From Dictyobacter formicarum (GTDB lineage: Bacteria > Chloroflexota > Ktedonobacteria > Ktedonobacterales > Ktedonobacteraceae), in the NCBI RefSeq assembly GCF_016587435.1, contig NZ_BNJJ01000005.1, forward strand, positions 248,001-312,000: DNA of 64,000 bases. The letters run 5' to 3'. The notes beneath the pieces were generated by a model. It did no database searches. It was given only the letters and a program-made list of their open reading frames with translations, and had not been told where the DNA came from. How positions within the stretch are numbered: the first letter of the stretch is position 1; every line of letters begins with the position of its first letter. The translations under genes and the position numbers were made by a program. Shown in pieces: positions 8,919 to 17,265 of the stretch.

Positions 8919-9368
8919 CTAAGACTCGCGCCAGGCATCAAGGCGCCAGGGTGCTTGCCCGAACAGCCGCCACGCTCCAGCTAAAAATACGAGAGCGAAC
9001 ACCAGCAAACCTGGAGCAAGCAGAAACGCTCCGCGCACCAGATCATCCACTCCATCAATAAGTTGAATAAAGGCAATCAGTACCATGAAGCTAGCTAGCA
9101 TTCGACGAGATCTTACCGCAAGGAGAAAAAGCACCATAACGGCAAGCGCCAGACTTCGTGCAAACATATAGTCAGCATAGACCCGTGCCGCTTCTGTCAT
9201 AGAGCCCCCGCTCGTGAGCAGTGTAGGATTTACCTTACTGATCACCGCACCGATGATGCTCAAAAGAGCCCCAAGTACAACGACGATAGAGACCCAGAGA
9301 GGAAAACGCGTGACCGATCGAGGGGTTTGGAGATCGTCCGCCCGTGATGATGCTGTAGGGTTGGTCAT
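8919..9368 (-). CDS. Small four-helix membrane protein
   Basis: 149 residues with about four hydrophobic segments (near 24-44, 67-85, 90-108, 114-136) after a polar 20-residue N-terminus. The start is supported by AAGGAG 7 bases ahead of the ATG. Family not recognised with certainty; it looks like the small DUF-type four-helix proteins common in actinobacteria and Chloroflexota. It lies in the ssrA island, next to the integrase remnant on the same strand. Confidence 0.75.
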   Translation of the reverse strand: MTNPTASSRADDLQTPRSVTRFPLWVSIVVVLGALLSIIGAVISKVNPTLLTSGGSMTEAARVYADYMFARSLALAVMVLFLLAVRSRRMLASFMVLIAFIQLIDGVDDLVRGAFLLAPGLLVFALVFLAGAWRLFGQAPWRLDAWRES

Positions 9369-9551
9369 AGTGACACTCCTTATGTATCAAACACCCCGTT
9401 TCATCAGGCATTACGCCTTTCTCTATTTTATCACTCTTACAGAAGATTTATCTGGAAGTATTGAGCTGCATGCATCTGAGCGTGCTACCCAAGAAAGTCG
9501 GCAAACACAGAAGAGGGGACTTTTATACAACAATCGGGATAACGCCCCTTT

Positions 9552-10033
9552 TTATGGTTCATCCTCACCCCCTTCTACATCGTCTAATTGGCCCTCTTCA
9601 ACTGGATTGCCTAGGAGCTTAAAGGCATCGTCCCATTTCTCAATAACTTCTTGTTGCATTGATGGCAAAATATGCGAATAAAGATCCATTGTGATCGTGA
9701 TAGAGCTATGCCCTAAAAGCTCCTGGACCACTTTCGGATGGACATTCATAGACAACAAGATGATTGCTGCACTATGCCGTAAATCGTGGATATGCATATG
9801 AGGAAAACCAGCTGCTGCCAGCGCCTTCTTGAAGACTCTCAGTAAGTAGTTGGGATTAAAATAGTCACCCTGCAATCCACAAAATACAAGGTTTTTATCA
9901 ATCCATTTACCCCCGCTTTATAGCGTTCTTCCGTCTGCTTAGAACGATGACTATTCAGCATTCCTACCACAAAAGGCGCGAGTATAATTTTTCGTCGTCC
10001 TTTTGCCGTTTTGGCCTCTGTTTCTACATACCC
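9552..10033 (-). pseudogene. Tyrosine recombinase/integrase, frameshifted remnant
   Basis: The last ~107 codons are intact and carry the catalytic box II: HDLRH, then LGHSS and the nucleophile in MDLYSHI. Upstream, in a different frame, lies more of the catalytic domain ([16 protein letters not shown] then [13 protein letters not shown]), so a frameshift occurs near 9911. A second is likely near 10033, and nothing of the N-terminal arm-binding domain is seen. This is the probable integrase of the ssrA island and is now dead. Its 5' part is antisense to the region in front of the LRR gene. Confidence 0.8.
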
Positions 10034-10084
10034 TCACGTGACCAAGAGATTGTCAAAGGTCTTAAACTACAATGGCATTCTTCT

Positions 10085-11086
10085 ATGCCTGAGCATGCTG
10101 CATACGATACTCAGGGAAGGCTTCTCCACCTCGATCTGTGCAGGCGAAATGTCTTTGCATTCCCACAAATCTGGCAGTTTACCTCTCTGCAAGAGCTTAA
10201 GTTGCAATGTGTTAATGATCCCAGCAATCAGTTCACCACGTTACCCCCTGAAATTGGACAGCTCTCTCATCTGCAACGACTTGATCTGAGTTGTAATGGG
10301 CTGATAACCTTGCCACGGGAAATCGGACGGCTCTCTCATCTACGAAAGCTTGATCTGTCCAGCAATCAGTTTGCTCTATTTCCGCTAGAAGTCCTGCAGT
10401 TCTCTCATCTACAAGAGCTTTTTCTACACGCAAATCCACTGACCGATGTATCCCCTGAAATTGGAAAGTTTTCGCAGCTGCGAAAACTTTCTCTGTCAGG
10501 CGAGTTCACCACGCTTCCTCCAGAAATCTGGCAACTCGCTCACCTAGAAGAGCTTTCTCTGTTGGGTACCCAGCTTACCACATTGCCCCCTGAAATCGGG
10601 CAGCTTTCCAACTTGCGTCGGTTGTCGTGCAACAAGCTTACCTCTTTGCCCCCTGAAATTGGGAGCCTTGCCAATCTGCAAGTGCTTGAGCTAGGCCATT
10701 GTCAACTTTCTTCTTTGCCTTCGGAAATCGGGCACCTGGCTCACTTGCGAAAGCTTGATTTGTGGCGCAACCGACTCACCATTTTACCGCCCGAAATTGG
10801 ACAGCTGACGCATCTGCAAGAGCTGAGGCTATCTGGCAACCGACTCACCGTTTTACCGCCCGAGATTGGACAGCTTTCACAACTACAAAGGCTTGAACTG
10901 GAAGTCAATCAGCTCACCACATTGCCTCCAGAGATCGGGCAGCTTTCCAACTTGCAAAGGCTTTATCTGTTCGGTAATCAGCTCACTGCTTTACCCCCCG
11001 AAGTCGGGCAGATTCCCCATCTGCAAGAGTTCTATCAGCTCTATCTCGACGGCATGTTTGCTCTGGACGAGCTCTTTGTTGGATGA
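10085..11086 (+). CDS. Leucine-rich-repeat protein
   Basis: 333 residues from the ATG at 10085. The frame is open back to 9947, but that extension (9947 to about 10033) is antisense to integrase sequence and is unlikely to be native. About a dozen 23-residue repeats follow the pattern [21 protein letters not shown], the bacterial LRR type. No signal peptide or other domain is seen, so it is a bare cytoplasmic solenoid for protein-protein binding. The start lacks a good ribosome site, so the gene may have lost its original 5' end to the integrase debris. Partner unknown. Confidence 0.75.
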   Translation: MPEHAAYDTQGRLLHLDLCRRNVFAFPQIWQFTSLQELKLQCVNDPSNQFTTLPPEIGQLSHLQRLDLSCNGLITLPREIGRLSHLRKLDLSSNQFALFPLEVLQFSHLQELFLHANPLTDVSPEIGKFSQLRKLSLSGEFTTLPPEIWQLAHLEELSLLGTQLTTLPPEIGQLSNLRRLSCNKLTSLPPEIGSLANLQVLELGHCQLSSLPSEIGHLAHLRKLDLWRNRLTILPPEIGQLTHLQELRLSGNRLTVLPPEIGQLSQLQRLELEVNQLTTLPPEIGQLSNLQRLYLFGNQLTALPPEVGQIPHLQEFYQLYLDGMFALDELFVG

Positions 11087-11368
11087 CAGAAACAGTAGTG
11101 CTATTTGAAGTAGAGCTGCATAACTGGTAAAACCAATCACGTGATGATACTGACGAGCTGGCACTACAACAGACATAGAGAGTATCTCCTTTCACTCACC
11201 TCTGCCAACTCACTGCGAATTGGCAGGACTAATGGAAAGAAAATGGAAAGAAAATATTTCTTGCTATTCATGTTTTTTTGGTAACTCAATCGCATTTGTA
11301 ACTTGGCAATATATTTTTATAATCTAAATAGATCATAAAGATATAGCGTGTAAGAAAGGTCGCAGGAC

Positions 11369-11581
11369 ATGAAGTCAACAAAGAACATGCTTTTAGGGAT
11401 TGTGATTGCTTTAATAGGTTTAGGTTTGGCCCAACCGGGAAATAACAGCCTTGTGTTTAGAACCTTCATATTTATAGAGCCGGCCGTTTTCACTACCTAC
11501 TTACCACTTCTCTCCACTATCCTCATTTTTATAGGTGCTATTGTTGGGATCGCTGGCTACATGCAAGGAAACCAAGAATAA
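11369..11581 (+). CDS. Small two-helix membrane protein
   Basis: 70 residues with hydrophobic segments at about 7-24 and 42-62. AAAGG lies about 8 bases before the ATG. Family not recognised. It is an island gene standing alone. Confidence 0.6.
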   Translation: MKSTKNMLLGIVIALIGLGLAQPGNNSLVFRTFIFIEPAVFTTYLPLLSTILIFIGAIVGIAGYMQGNQE

Positions 11582-11601
11582 CCTTCTGTACAATAAAACA
11601 A

Positions 11602-11627
11602 GCCCTTCTCGCTTCTGCTAGAAGGGC
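11602..11627. terminator. Weak hairpin behind the 11369 gene
   Basis: GCCCTTCT (11602-11609) pairs with AGAAGGGC (11620-11627) around a 10-base loop, 20 bases after the stop codon. The tail is not T-rich on the plus strand, so terminator function is uncertain. Confidence 0.35.
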
Positions 11628-11659
11628 CAACCATACATTTCAGTCCATTCTATGAATAC

Positions 11660-11785
11660 TCATACATCGAGCTTTTTTGGTTCCAAACCAAAAAACTCAC
11701 AGACACTTGCTACATCATACGCAGACTCATAGCAAGCAATGACATCAGCTATAGCATTCTGTAAATCACTAATGGGAGCATTCAT
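11660..11785 (-). CDS. Short unrecognised protein (41 residues)
   Basis: A clean 41-codon frame, starting MNAPISDLQNAIADVIA and ending FFGLEPKKLDV, with AGGAG 12 bases ahead of the ATG. Composition looks protein-like and mainly helical. It may be a complete small island gene or the N-terminal stub of a longer protein. Family not recognised. Confidence 0.4.
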   Translation of the reverse strand: MNAPISDLQNAIADVIACYESAYDVASVCEFFGLEPKKLDV

Positions 11786-12000
11786 ACAGTCTATTAACTC
11801 CTAAAGATATTGATTGGCTAAGGGGAAATTAATATAAGCAAATTATAAACACACTAACATCCTTCAGCAAGTTACAATTGATGAAGGAACCAGAAATGGA
11901 GCTCTACTTTGTATAAGAGTTAAAATAACCCTGCACCTTTTCATCACGCTCTATCAGGGAGTATAATAGCAAGAACAGGCAGACAAATCATGGAGGAGCG
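11786..12000. other. Upstream region of hicAB
   Basis: AT-rich leader with no gene. It presumably carries the hicAB promoter, but I see no convincing -35/-10 pair. Confidence 0.3.
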
Positions 12001-12213
12001 ATGCCAGTAAAGATCAGGAGGCTTAAGGCTATCCTCTCAAAGGCAGGCTTTTATTCACGATCGGCGAAGGGAAGCCATACAAAATGGGTACACCCACAAT
12101 TTCCTGATGTGTATTTAATACTATCTGGTAAAGACGAAAACGACGCCAAACGGTATCAGATCGAAGATGTACAAGAAGCTCTAAGAAAGGTAGGCAAAGA
12201 ATATGAACCCTAA
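12001..12213 (+). CDS. hicA: HicA-type toxin (mRNA interferase)
   Basis: 70 residues, the usual HicA size. It has a dsRBD-like fold in which the catalytic His sits in a G-S-H-x-x-W context: AKGSHTKWVHP is visible here, followed by a hydrophobic strand. GGAGGAG precedes the ATG. HicA cleaves mRNA when not bound by HicB. The gene overlaps hicB by 11 bases, the standard toxin-first order. Located in the ssrA island, where such modules stabilise the DNA. Confidence 0.85.
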   Translation: MPVKIRRLKAILSKAGFYSRSAKGSHTKWVHPQFPDVYLILSGKDENDAKRYQIEDVQEALRKVGKEYEP

Positions 12214-12409
12214 CCACTATTCAATGCTCATCCAGTGGGACCCACGCGACAATATCTATGTTGTTACCATTCCAGAGCTCGCAGGATGCCGTACCCATGG
12301 TAACACCTATGATGAAGCTATTAAAAACGCACTAGAAGTTATCGAATTGTGGATCGAGGATGCACAAAAAGCAGGTGAACCTATTCCACAACCAACCTTT
12401 GCCGCCTAG
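12203..12409 (+). CDS. hicB: HicB-type antitoxin
   Basis: 68 residues with the partial RNase-H-like HicB fold: YSMLIQWDPRDNIYVVTIPEL, then GCRTHGNTYDEAIKNALE and a helix. This is the short HicB class without an obvious C-terminal DNA-binding domain, so autoregulation may depend on another protein. Its start lies inside hicA, so the two are translationally coupled. Confidence 0.85.
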   Translation: MNPNHYSMLIQWDPRDNIYVVTIPELAGCRTHGNTYDEAIKNALEVIELWIEDAQKAGEPIPQPTFAA

Positions 12410-12613
12410 CTTGCTCGGGCACCTCCTCCATACCTTGTCATTAATGGCTTGCCATTTAGAACATTCACTACAAAACAGGCGCAGACCTGGGAGCAAAACA
12501 GCCCAACAGAAGTAGATAGGGATAGACAAAATTCAACAGGAAAACCTTGTAAATCAGCATGAGAAGCCTGTCAATGAAGGCGGCAAGCCAGACCAAAATA
12601 AGCTCTTGCAAAC

Positions 12614-12638
12614 TTCAACTCTCCCCCATCTCCACCAC
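12614..12638 (+). repeat. att-like direct repeat copy 2 (ssrA 3' end)
   Basis: All 25 bases are identical to 8022-8046. The base just before differs (C instead of G), so identity starts inside the T-loop sequence. Only the 3' end of the tmRNA is present; no tag or 5' half precedes it. Confidence 0.8.
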
Positions 12639-12642
12639 TCAG

Positions 12643-12679
12643 GCCACTTGTGAAGCCAATTCACAAGTGGCTTTCTTTT
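12643..12679 (+). terminator. Terminator behind att copy 2
   Basis: GCCACTTGTGAA (12643-12654) pairs with its exact complement at 12660-12671 around a 5-base loop, followed by TTTCTTTT. It is arranged like a tmRNA terminator and is related to the one behind copy 3. Confidence 0.75.
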
Positions 12680-12952
12680 ATCGTCTTCCACTTGAGTATC
12701 TTCCGGTATTGTTTTTGGGGCGCAACGTCCTTTGCCAACCGCTCAGTGAGGGTCTGGAACCATTTTCCAGCAGGTAGTGTGCGAGAAAAAAATATTTAGT
12801 CGGCTTTGCAAATAGGAACGAGTTAAAAATGATTCTACGGCATTGAGAAGGGGCATGTGACCACTCGAAACGCTTAAAAACAAAACGCTGTCGCATTTTT
12901 CCTGCGCAAAGTAAAGTTAGCGTCACTCCATGATAATACCCATCTTACCCAA

Positions 12953-13744
12953 TTACGAGATCAAATTGCGCTGTCTCAGATGATTAACCGTTCTCTGCGA
13001 GGTGAACAGAATGCATAAGATGATAAAAAAGGCGATAACAGCGGAAGAACTGACACGGCTGAGATTGAAGCCTCCATGCTCATGGGCCTTGGTGAGAAGA
13101 TCACCTACCGTCGCGCCGAGTGGTCGTGTCAGAATGAAGGCCATCCAGAAAAGCCATGTTCGAGATATTTTTGTCGCTCTACCTCTTGTAAAGTAGTAGA
13201 CTGCTGCAACCAGTACCAGCGCAGCGCTAAAAACGATTGCTCCTCCTTCGTATCCGAGCCCAGAAGCATCGGCTAGAAAATCGCCAAGGGCTGTTCCCAG
13301 TGTATTTGAGAAGAGAATTGTTACCCAATAAAAGATTTCAACCCTGGGCGATGTGACGTGATCAACAGACACGGAGCCAAGCGAGATACGCCATAGTCCC
13401 AAGAGAGCAATTAGTAGAGTGAAAAGGAGTAATGAACCTCCGACATAGCCGATGCCAAGCGAGCGATCCGCATAATCGGCTATTGTCGTCCCAGCCGTAG
13501 TGGTTGCAACGATCACAGCCCAGTATAAAAATGGATGGAAGCGTTTTGCTCTGACTTGAGCGGCAACAGTAACAAGAAAAAATGCGAAAAAAATGGCGGT
13601 GGCTAGAGCATAGCCCAGGTTCATTGTCATAGATACGGCATCTCCACCTGTTTCGCCCAATGTCGTCGCTGCGATCTTGATAAGCCAGAAAGCCAAAGTA
13701 AGCGCAGGGACTTTACTCATACTAGTGTCAAGGGTTTTATGCAT
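12953..13744 (-). CDS. COG4705-like polytopic membrane protein with internal repeats
   Basis: 263 residues and about seven to eight hydrophobic segments. A motif of the form TLGETxGD recurs four times in diverged form (TTLGETGGD, TTAGTTIAD, NTLGTALGD, RPLGATVGD), so the protein is built from repeated hairpins. That pattern matches the uncharacterised COG4705 membrane-protein family. The ATG at 13744 has AAGGAG 9 bases ahead. It is the only convincing gene in island segment 2. Confidence 0.75.
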   Translation of the reverse strand: MHKTLDTSMSKVPALTLAFWLIKIAATTLGETGGDAVSMTMNLGYALATAIFFAFFLVTVAAQVRAKRFHPFLYWAVIVATTTAGTTIADYADRSLGIGYVGGSLLLFTLLIALLGLWRISLGSVSVDHVTSPRVEIFYWVTILFSNTLGTALGDFLADASGLGYEGGAIVFSAALVLVAAVYYFTRGRATKISRTWLFWMAFILTRPLGATVGDLLTKAHEHGGFNLSRVSSSAVIAFFIILCILFTSQRTVNHLRQRNLIS

Positions 13745-14300
13745 ACCAGGTTTCTCCTTACAAATGATTGATGTGATGCCCTTTCATCACCAGGTTCGTT
13801 TTTCAAGCGTGAAACACATCAAAATAGGTTGCCTAGAACAGTTATTAGTATGTTGGTCACGCATTATTTTCATCATGCTACCAATAAATTCTGGTCATTA
13901 TCGTGTTAGCAGTCGCTTAACGCTCGATCTGTTTCGGCATCAATTTGTTGATGACACAGACGATGGACCAGTACTAGATTGCTGTAGGTACCTTTTCGTC
14001 CTCGAGAGGGAGACAGACAACAATGAGCTTGAGTATCCTCTCCGTTGAAGAACGACTCAAAACATGGTAAGTCTGGAAATATTCACTTTACGCCTTGCAA
14101 GTGACCTCGTGTCGCACATTTTCGGACCCCTTTTGTAACTAGAAAGCGTCTGTGATATCTGAAAAAGAAAACATAATGCAGTTTCGCATGTTGATACCAC
14201 TATTTCTATTATAAAACTATAAAGAAATAATTATTTCTCCTGTATAAAAGTGTCTGTTATATTTTTAATAAGAGAACCGAGATAATTGTTGAGTGTAGTA
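13745..14300. other. Gene-poor stretch of island segment 2
   Basis: I see no supported gene. A 15-codon frame with a fair ribosome site begins at 14021 (MSLSILSVEERLKTW) and stops at once; it could be a truncated gene start. The last 150 bases are AT-rich. Confidence 0.4.
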
Positions 14301-14326
14301 GTTCAACTTTCCCCCATCTCCACCAC
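14301..14326 (+). repeat. att-like direct repeat copy 3 (ssrA 3' end)
   Basis: 26 bases matching 8021-8046 with one change (CTCT to CTTT). It marks the distal edge of the island and is probably the oldest junction or the original chromosomal remnant. Confidence 0.75.
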
Positions 14327-14330
14327 TCAA

Positions 14331-14366
14331 GTCGCTTGTGAACTGGTTTCACAAGCGGCTTTATTT
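14331..14366 (+). terminator. Terminator behind att copy 3
   Basis: GTCGCTTGTGAA (14331-14342) pairs with TTCACAAGCGGC (14348-14359, one G-T pair), followed by TTATTTTG. It resembles the terminator at 12643-12679. Confidence 0.7.
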
Positions 14367-14374
14367 TGTCGTCA

Positions 14375-14500
14375 TTAATATAAGGACGGAAACAAAAAAT
14401 CAACTAACTTCGTGATTCGCGCAGGGCGTTCCCATTCTGGCAACGATGCAAGGGTACCTGCTTTGGCCAGTTCATTGATATACCTATGGAACGAAAACAT
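14375..14500 (-). pseudogene. Possible C-terminal gene fragment (41 codons)
   Basis: A minus-strand frame reads MFSFHRYINELAKAGTLASL and runs to a stop behind FLFPSLY. Composition looks coding, but there is no ribosome site, so it may be the tail of a decayed gene. Family not recognised. The rest of 14501-14843 shows nothing I can support apart from the leader of the next gene. Confidence 0.3.
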
Positions 14501-14843
14501 TTTGAAAAGGAGAACAAGTCTCTGGCAAATATTCAAAGGCTTTCAATACATAGTACTCTTTTGCCAGCATCTATCCTTAAAAGACTGAAGTACATAGAAA
14601 GGTCTGTATAATTAAACTGCACATTAGATGGAAGAAATGAGCAGTGTTTTTTTGAGGACGCACATCTGAGGAGCATATTTAGCAATCCCCAGACCGGCCA
14701 TCTATCTATACGATGTACCGTATCCTTTCCATTCTGCCAGACTTTATCTACGGTGTTTTGACAGCTACAGAGGCATTTTTATAGCATTGCCTCTACTTAA
14801 ACTGCTAATATGCAATCGGCGATAAGAGTTATGAGGAAATTGT

Positions 14844-16532
14844 ATGCGGGTAGCATTCATTCAGGGAGAACATTTCATTGGCCAAACACTTGGCCCTTAT
14901 AAATTAGAGCGTCTCGTCGGGCAAGGACAATGGAATGCTGTCTACCAAGCTCAACAGCAAACGCAAAGCCGTAGCGTCCTTTTGACACTTTTTTTCCTCC
15001 CAGAGACGTACTCAGTAAGCGCACGCAAACGTTTTATAGAGCGGCTTTATCGAGAAGGGGCTATACTTGTCAAGTTAAACCATCCACATATTTTGCCGTT
15101 GCTTGATGTAGGCGACCACGATGGCTATACATATGCAGTTACACCCTTGATTGCAGGTCATTCTCTTGCCCACTTATTAAATCATCAAGGCTATTTCTCT
15201 CCCGAACAGGCGCTAGAGGTGGTGAAACCGCTGGCGGAAGCCCTGAACTATGCCCATGAAACAGGTGTGACTCATGGCGCGCTAAGCGCTGCCAATGTGA
15301 TTTTCGACGCAGACAAACAGGTACGCCTAGTGCGCTTTGGATTCAACCGGCTCGGTGGAATACAGGGTATTGAAATGGCTTCCTCTCCTTATCCACATCT
15401 CTTAAGTATCGCGAGTACGCCACTGACTGGACTCGAATATTTTGCGCCAGAGGTTATCCAGGGCGCTCTGGCTAATCCACTCGCCGATATCTATGCTACC
15501 GGCTTGCTTCTTTTTGAGCTTTTAACCGGCAAGCTTCCTTTCAAAAAGGTAAATTCACTGGATGATGTACAGCAACAGATACAGTTTGATGTACCTGCTC
15601 CCTCCAGTCTGCGACCAGATATATCTCCATATATCGATCTTGTAATACAACAAGCAACAAAGCGTGATCCCACTCAACGCATCCAAACAGCTGATCAGCT
15701 GGCCAGAGCATTTGAGAAGGCACTTTACACCCCTATCACTCATTCTACGCTACAGTCAGGCCAACAAACCGTAGCTCAAAATAATGGTAGTATGCTTGAT
15801 TGGCTAAATCAGGAACTATCCATGCAGACGGATGCTTCGGCGTCCGCAGCATTCGCCGAAGGGATCACTGCCAGCTCGATTAAGATACCACGACTTCAAC
15901 GAACTGCTAAGCCAGCTAAGAGCCGTCGTCAGGTATTAGCATTACTGGCTACTGGTGGCGTAGCTACCGCGGCAGTATTGGGACTTGGCAGCGTAGGGAT
16001 GGCCTATGTATTTCGTCCTCAACCATCACCATCTTCATCGGTGACAAATGTAAAGAACCCTGCTGCCATCACACCTGCAATCAGCAATACGCCAGGGCCA
16101 ACAAAAGTAGTTAAAAAAGACGATACGCCTACTTCGCAAACCATTCCTCAGGCACAACCAACAACTGCTCCACCCCAGGTAGCGCAAACACCAGTGCCTA
16201 CCGCCCCTCCCACACCAGCACATACTGGTACAGTGATTGGCTCAACCAGCATGGCCACCAATACAGCTATGGATTTCACCAATCCTGCAAATGGAGATGC
16301 CAGCACACTGATTCATCTACCAGACGACAATTTTGTAGCCTATGAAACTGCATGTACGCATAAAAGAGTGCCAGTGTATTATGATAGCGGCTCACATACA
16401 TTAGTATGTCCTGCCCATGGTGCCATATTCGATCCTGCCCAGGGAGGCAAAGCCATCCAGGGCCCTGCCACAAGGCCTTTAAGAACTGTCACTATTCACA
16501 TCAATGCAGATGGCACGATCACAACGGGCTAA
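14844..16532 (+). CDS. Pseudokinase / internal Tat-like anchor / Rieske [2Fe-2S] fusion protein
   Basis: 562 residues in three parts. (1) A Ser/Thr-kinase-like domain, about 19-290: the Gly loop GQGQWNAVY and the FAPE motif are kept, but the VAIK lysine is Thr48, the HRD aspartate is Ala146 (H144-G-A) and the DFG aspartate is Arg164 (RFG). No catalysis is expected. (2) A hydrophobic segment at about 363-388 directly behind S360-R-R-Q-V-L, which resembles a twin-arginine signal used as a membrane anchor, then a Pro/Thr-rich linker. (3) A Rieske domain at about 465-562 with C504-T-H506, 15 residues, then C522-P-A-H525, a complete cluster site. Inferred topology: pseudokinase in the cytoplasm, Rieske cluster outside. 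The ATG follows GAGG. Monocistronic; partner unknown. Confidence 0.85.
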   Translation: MRVAFIQGEHFIGQTLGPYKLERLVGQGQWNAVYQAQQQTQSRSVLLTLFFLPETYSVSARKRFIERLYREGAILVKLNHPHILPLLDVGDHDGYTYAVTPLIAGHSLAHLLNHQGYFSPEQALEVVKPLAEALNYAHETGVTHGALSAANVIFDADKQVRLVRFGFNRLGGIQGIEMASSPYPHLLSIASTPLTGLEYFAPEVIQGALANPLADIYATGLLLFELLTGKLPFKKVNSLDDVQQQIQFDVPAPSSLRPDISPYIDLVIQQATKRDPTQRIQTADQLARAFEKALYTPITHSTLQSGQQTVAQNNGSMLDWLNQELSMQTDASASAAFAEGITASSIKIPRLQRTAKPAKSRRQVLALLATGGVATAAVLGLGSVGMAYVFRPQPSPSSSVTNVKNPAAITPAISNTPGPTKVVKKDDTPTSQTIPQAQPTTAPPQVAQTPVPTAPPTPAHTGTVIGSTSMATNTAMDFTNPANGDASTLIHLPDDNFVAYETACTHKRVPVYYDSGSHTLVCPAHGAIFDPAQGGKAIQGPATRPLRTVTIHINADGTITTG

Positions 16533-16644
16533 CATTTCCACAAAGAAGTGCCAGACAGCCCTGGATTTAGTGCTTCTTCATTGAGAGCAAAAAAGTTTGC
16601 TCAAAACAATATACAAACACTCACTGTAACTAACCCCCATGGAC

Positions 16645-16740
16645 AACTTTTTCATTACTAACTTTTGTGTAGAAGGAAATTGCCGGACGCTCGCCTGGCA
16701 ATTTCCTTCTACACACATAAGCGAGTGTCTGAGGCTCACA
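16645..16740 (+). repeat. Long-hairpin intergenic repeat, copy A
   Basis: AACTTTTTCATTA (16645-16657), then a perfect 19-base inverted repeat (arms 16666-16684 and 16697-16715, starting TGTGTAGAAGG, 12-base loop), then AAGCGAGTGTCTGAGGC. The same three-part layout is seen at 46127-46252 (plus strand) and 62971-63070 (minus strand). Confidence 0.65.
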
Positions 16741-16842
16741 CCTATCGGGATCGTCGCGCTCATCCGCACGCAGACACTGACGTGCCCATATTTCTTGTGG
16801 ATCATCGGCAGTGTCCTCTTCGGCTATGTCTACCGGAACAAC

Positions 16843-17004
16843 ATGCAACTTGCCGACCCATCTAGAAGTACAAACCAGCCACCATTTCAGCCTATCATCT
16901 ATACTCTTGACCTTCTTTTTCCTGTCGCCAACCTCAAACTGCGTGACGTTTGGATAGCAACAGGTGCCGTACAGTGGTGGAGTATGATCTTCATCATTAG
17001 CTGA
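16843..17004 (+). pseudogene. C-terminal remnant of a membrane-associated oxidoreductase-like protein
   Basis: The frame ending at 17004 reads QPPFQPIIYTLDLLFPVANL, then a KLRDVWIATGAVQWW stretch, a pattern seen near the C-terminus of large actinobacterial/Chloroflexota membrane-associated oxidoreductase or pentapeptide proteins. Nothing recognisable precedes it and there is no start. The rest of the gap to 17265 holds a 45-codon frame at 17043 without a ribosome site, which I do not support. Confidence 0.4.
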
Positions 17005-17265
17005 CTACAACACTGACTACAACCCGGCAACAACAAACTACGATGGTTACCCTTTTTGAAAGACAGCCTGTTAGTTCATGGGATGTCTATTTTGTATCAA
17101 CAGATGCGCTTGTTGATGCCGAACATGCATCTTTTTTGCCACATGTTCTAGTGGATGACAACACTGATCTACTTGTTTAAGGAAGTTTTGTTTGCAGCCG
17201 ATAATTATATGATGATGCGGTAAGCACAACATCGTGATCTTAAACTAACAGATAGGGTGAACTTC

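Larger units (their letters stand above)
8022..14326. mobile_element. ssrA-integrated genomic island, two tandem decayed segments
   Basis: Three copies of the tmRNA 3' end bound two segments, 8047-12638 (4.6 kb) and 12639-14326 (1.7 kb). Segment 1 holds a nonsense-broken gene, a membrane protein, a frameshifted tyrosine integrase, an LRR protein, small genes and HicAB. Segment 2 holds a COG4705-type membrane protein. The terminators behind copies 2 and 3 resemble each other (stems around CACTTGTGAA and CGCTTGTGAA), which suggests duplication by successive insertions of related elements. The integrase is dead, so the island should be fixed. The boundaries are seen directly; the history is inferred. 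Confidence 0.7.

Noticed and set aside
9947..10084. N-terminal extension of the LRR protein
   Set aside because: Most of these bases read as integrase on the other strand and the start lacks a ribosome site.
12614..12638. tRNA or second tmRNA gene at the repeated ssrA ends
   Set aside because: Only the 3' acceptor/T-arm part is present at 12614 and 14301; no 5' half, tag frame or D-arm precedes them.
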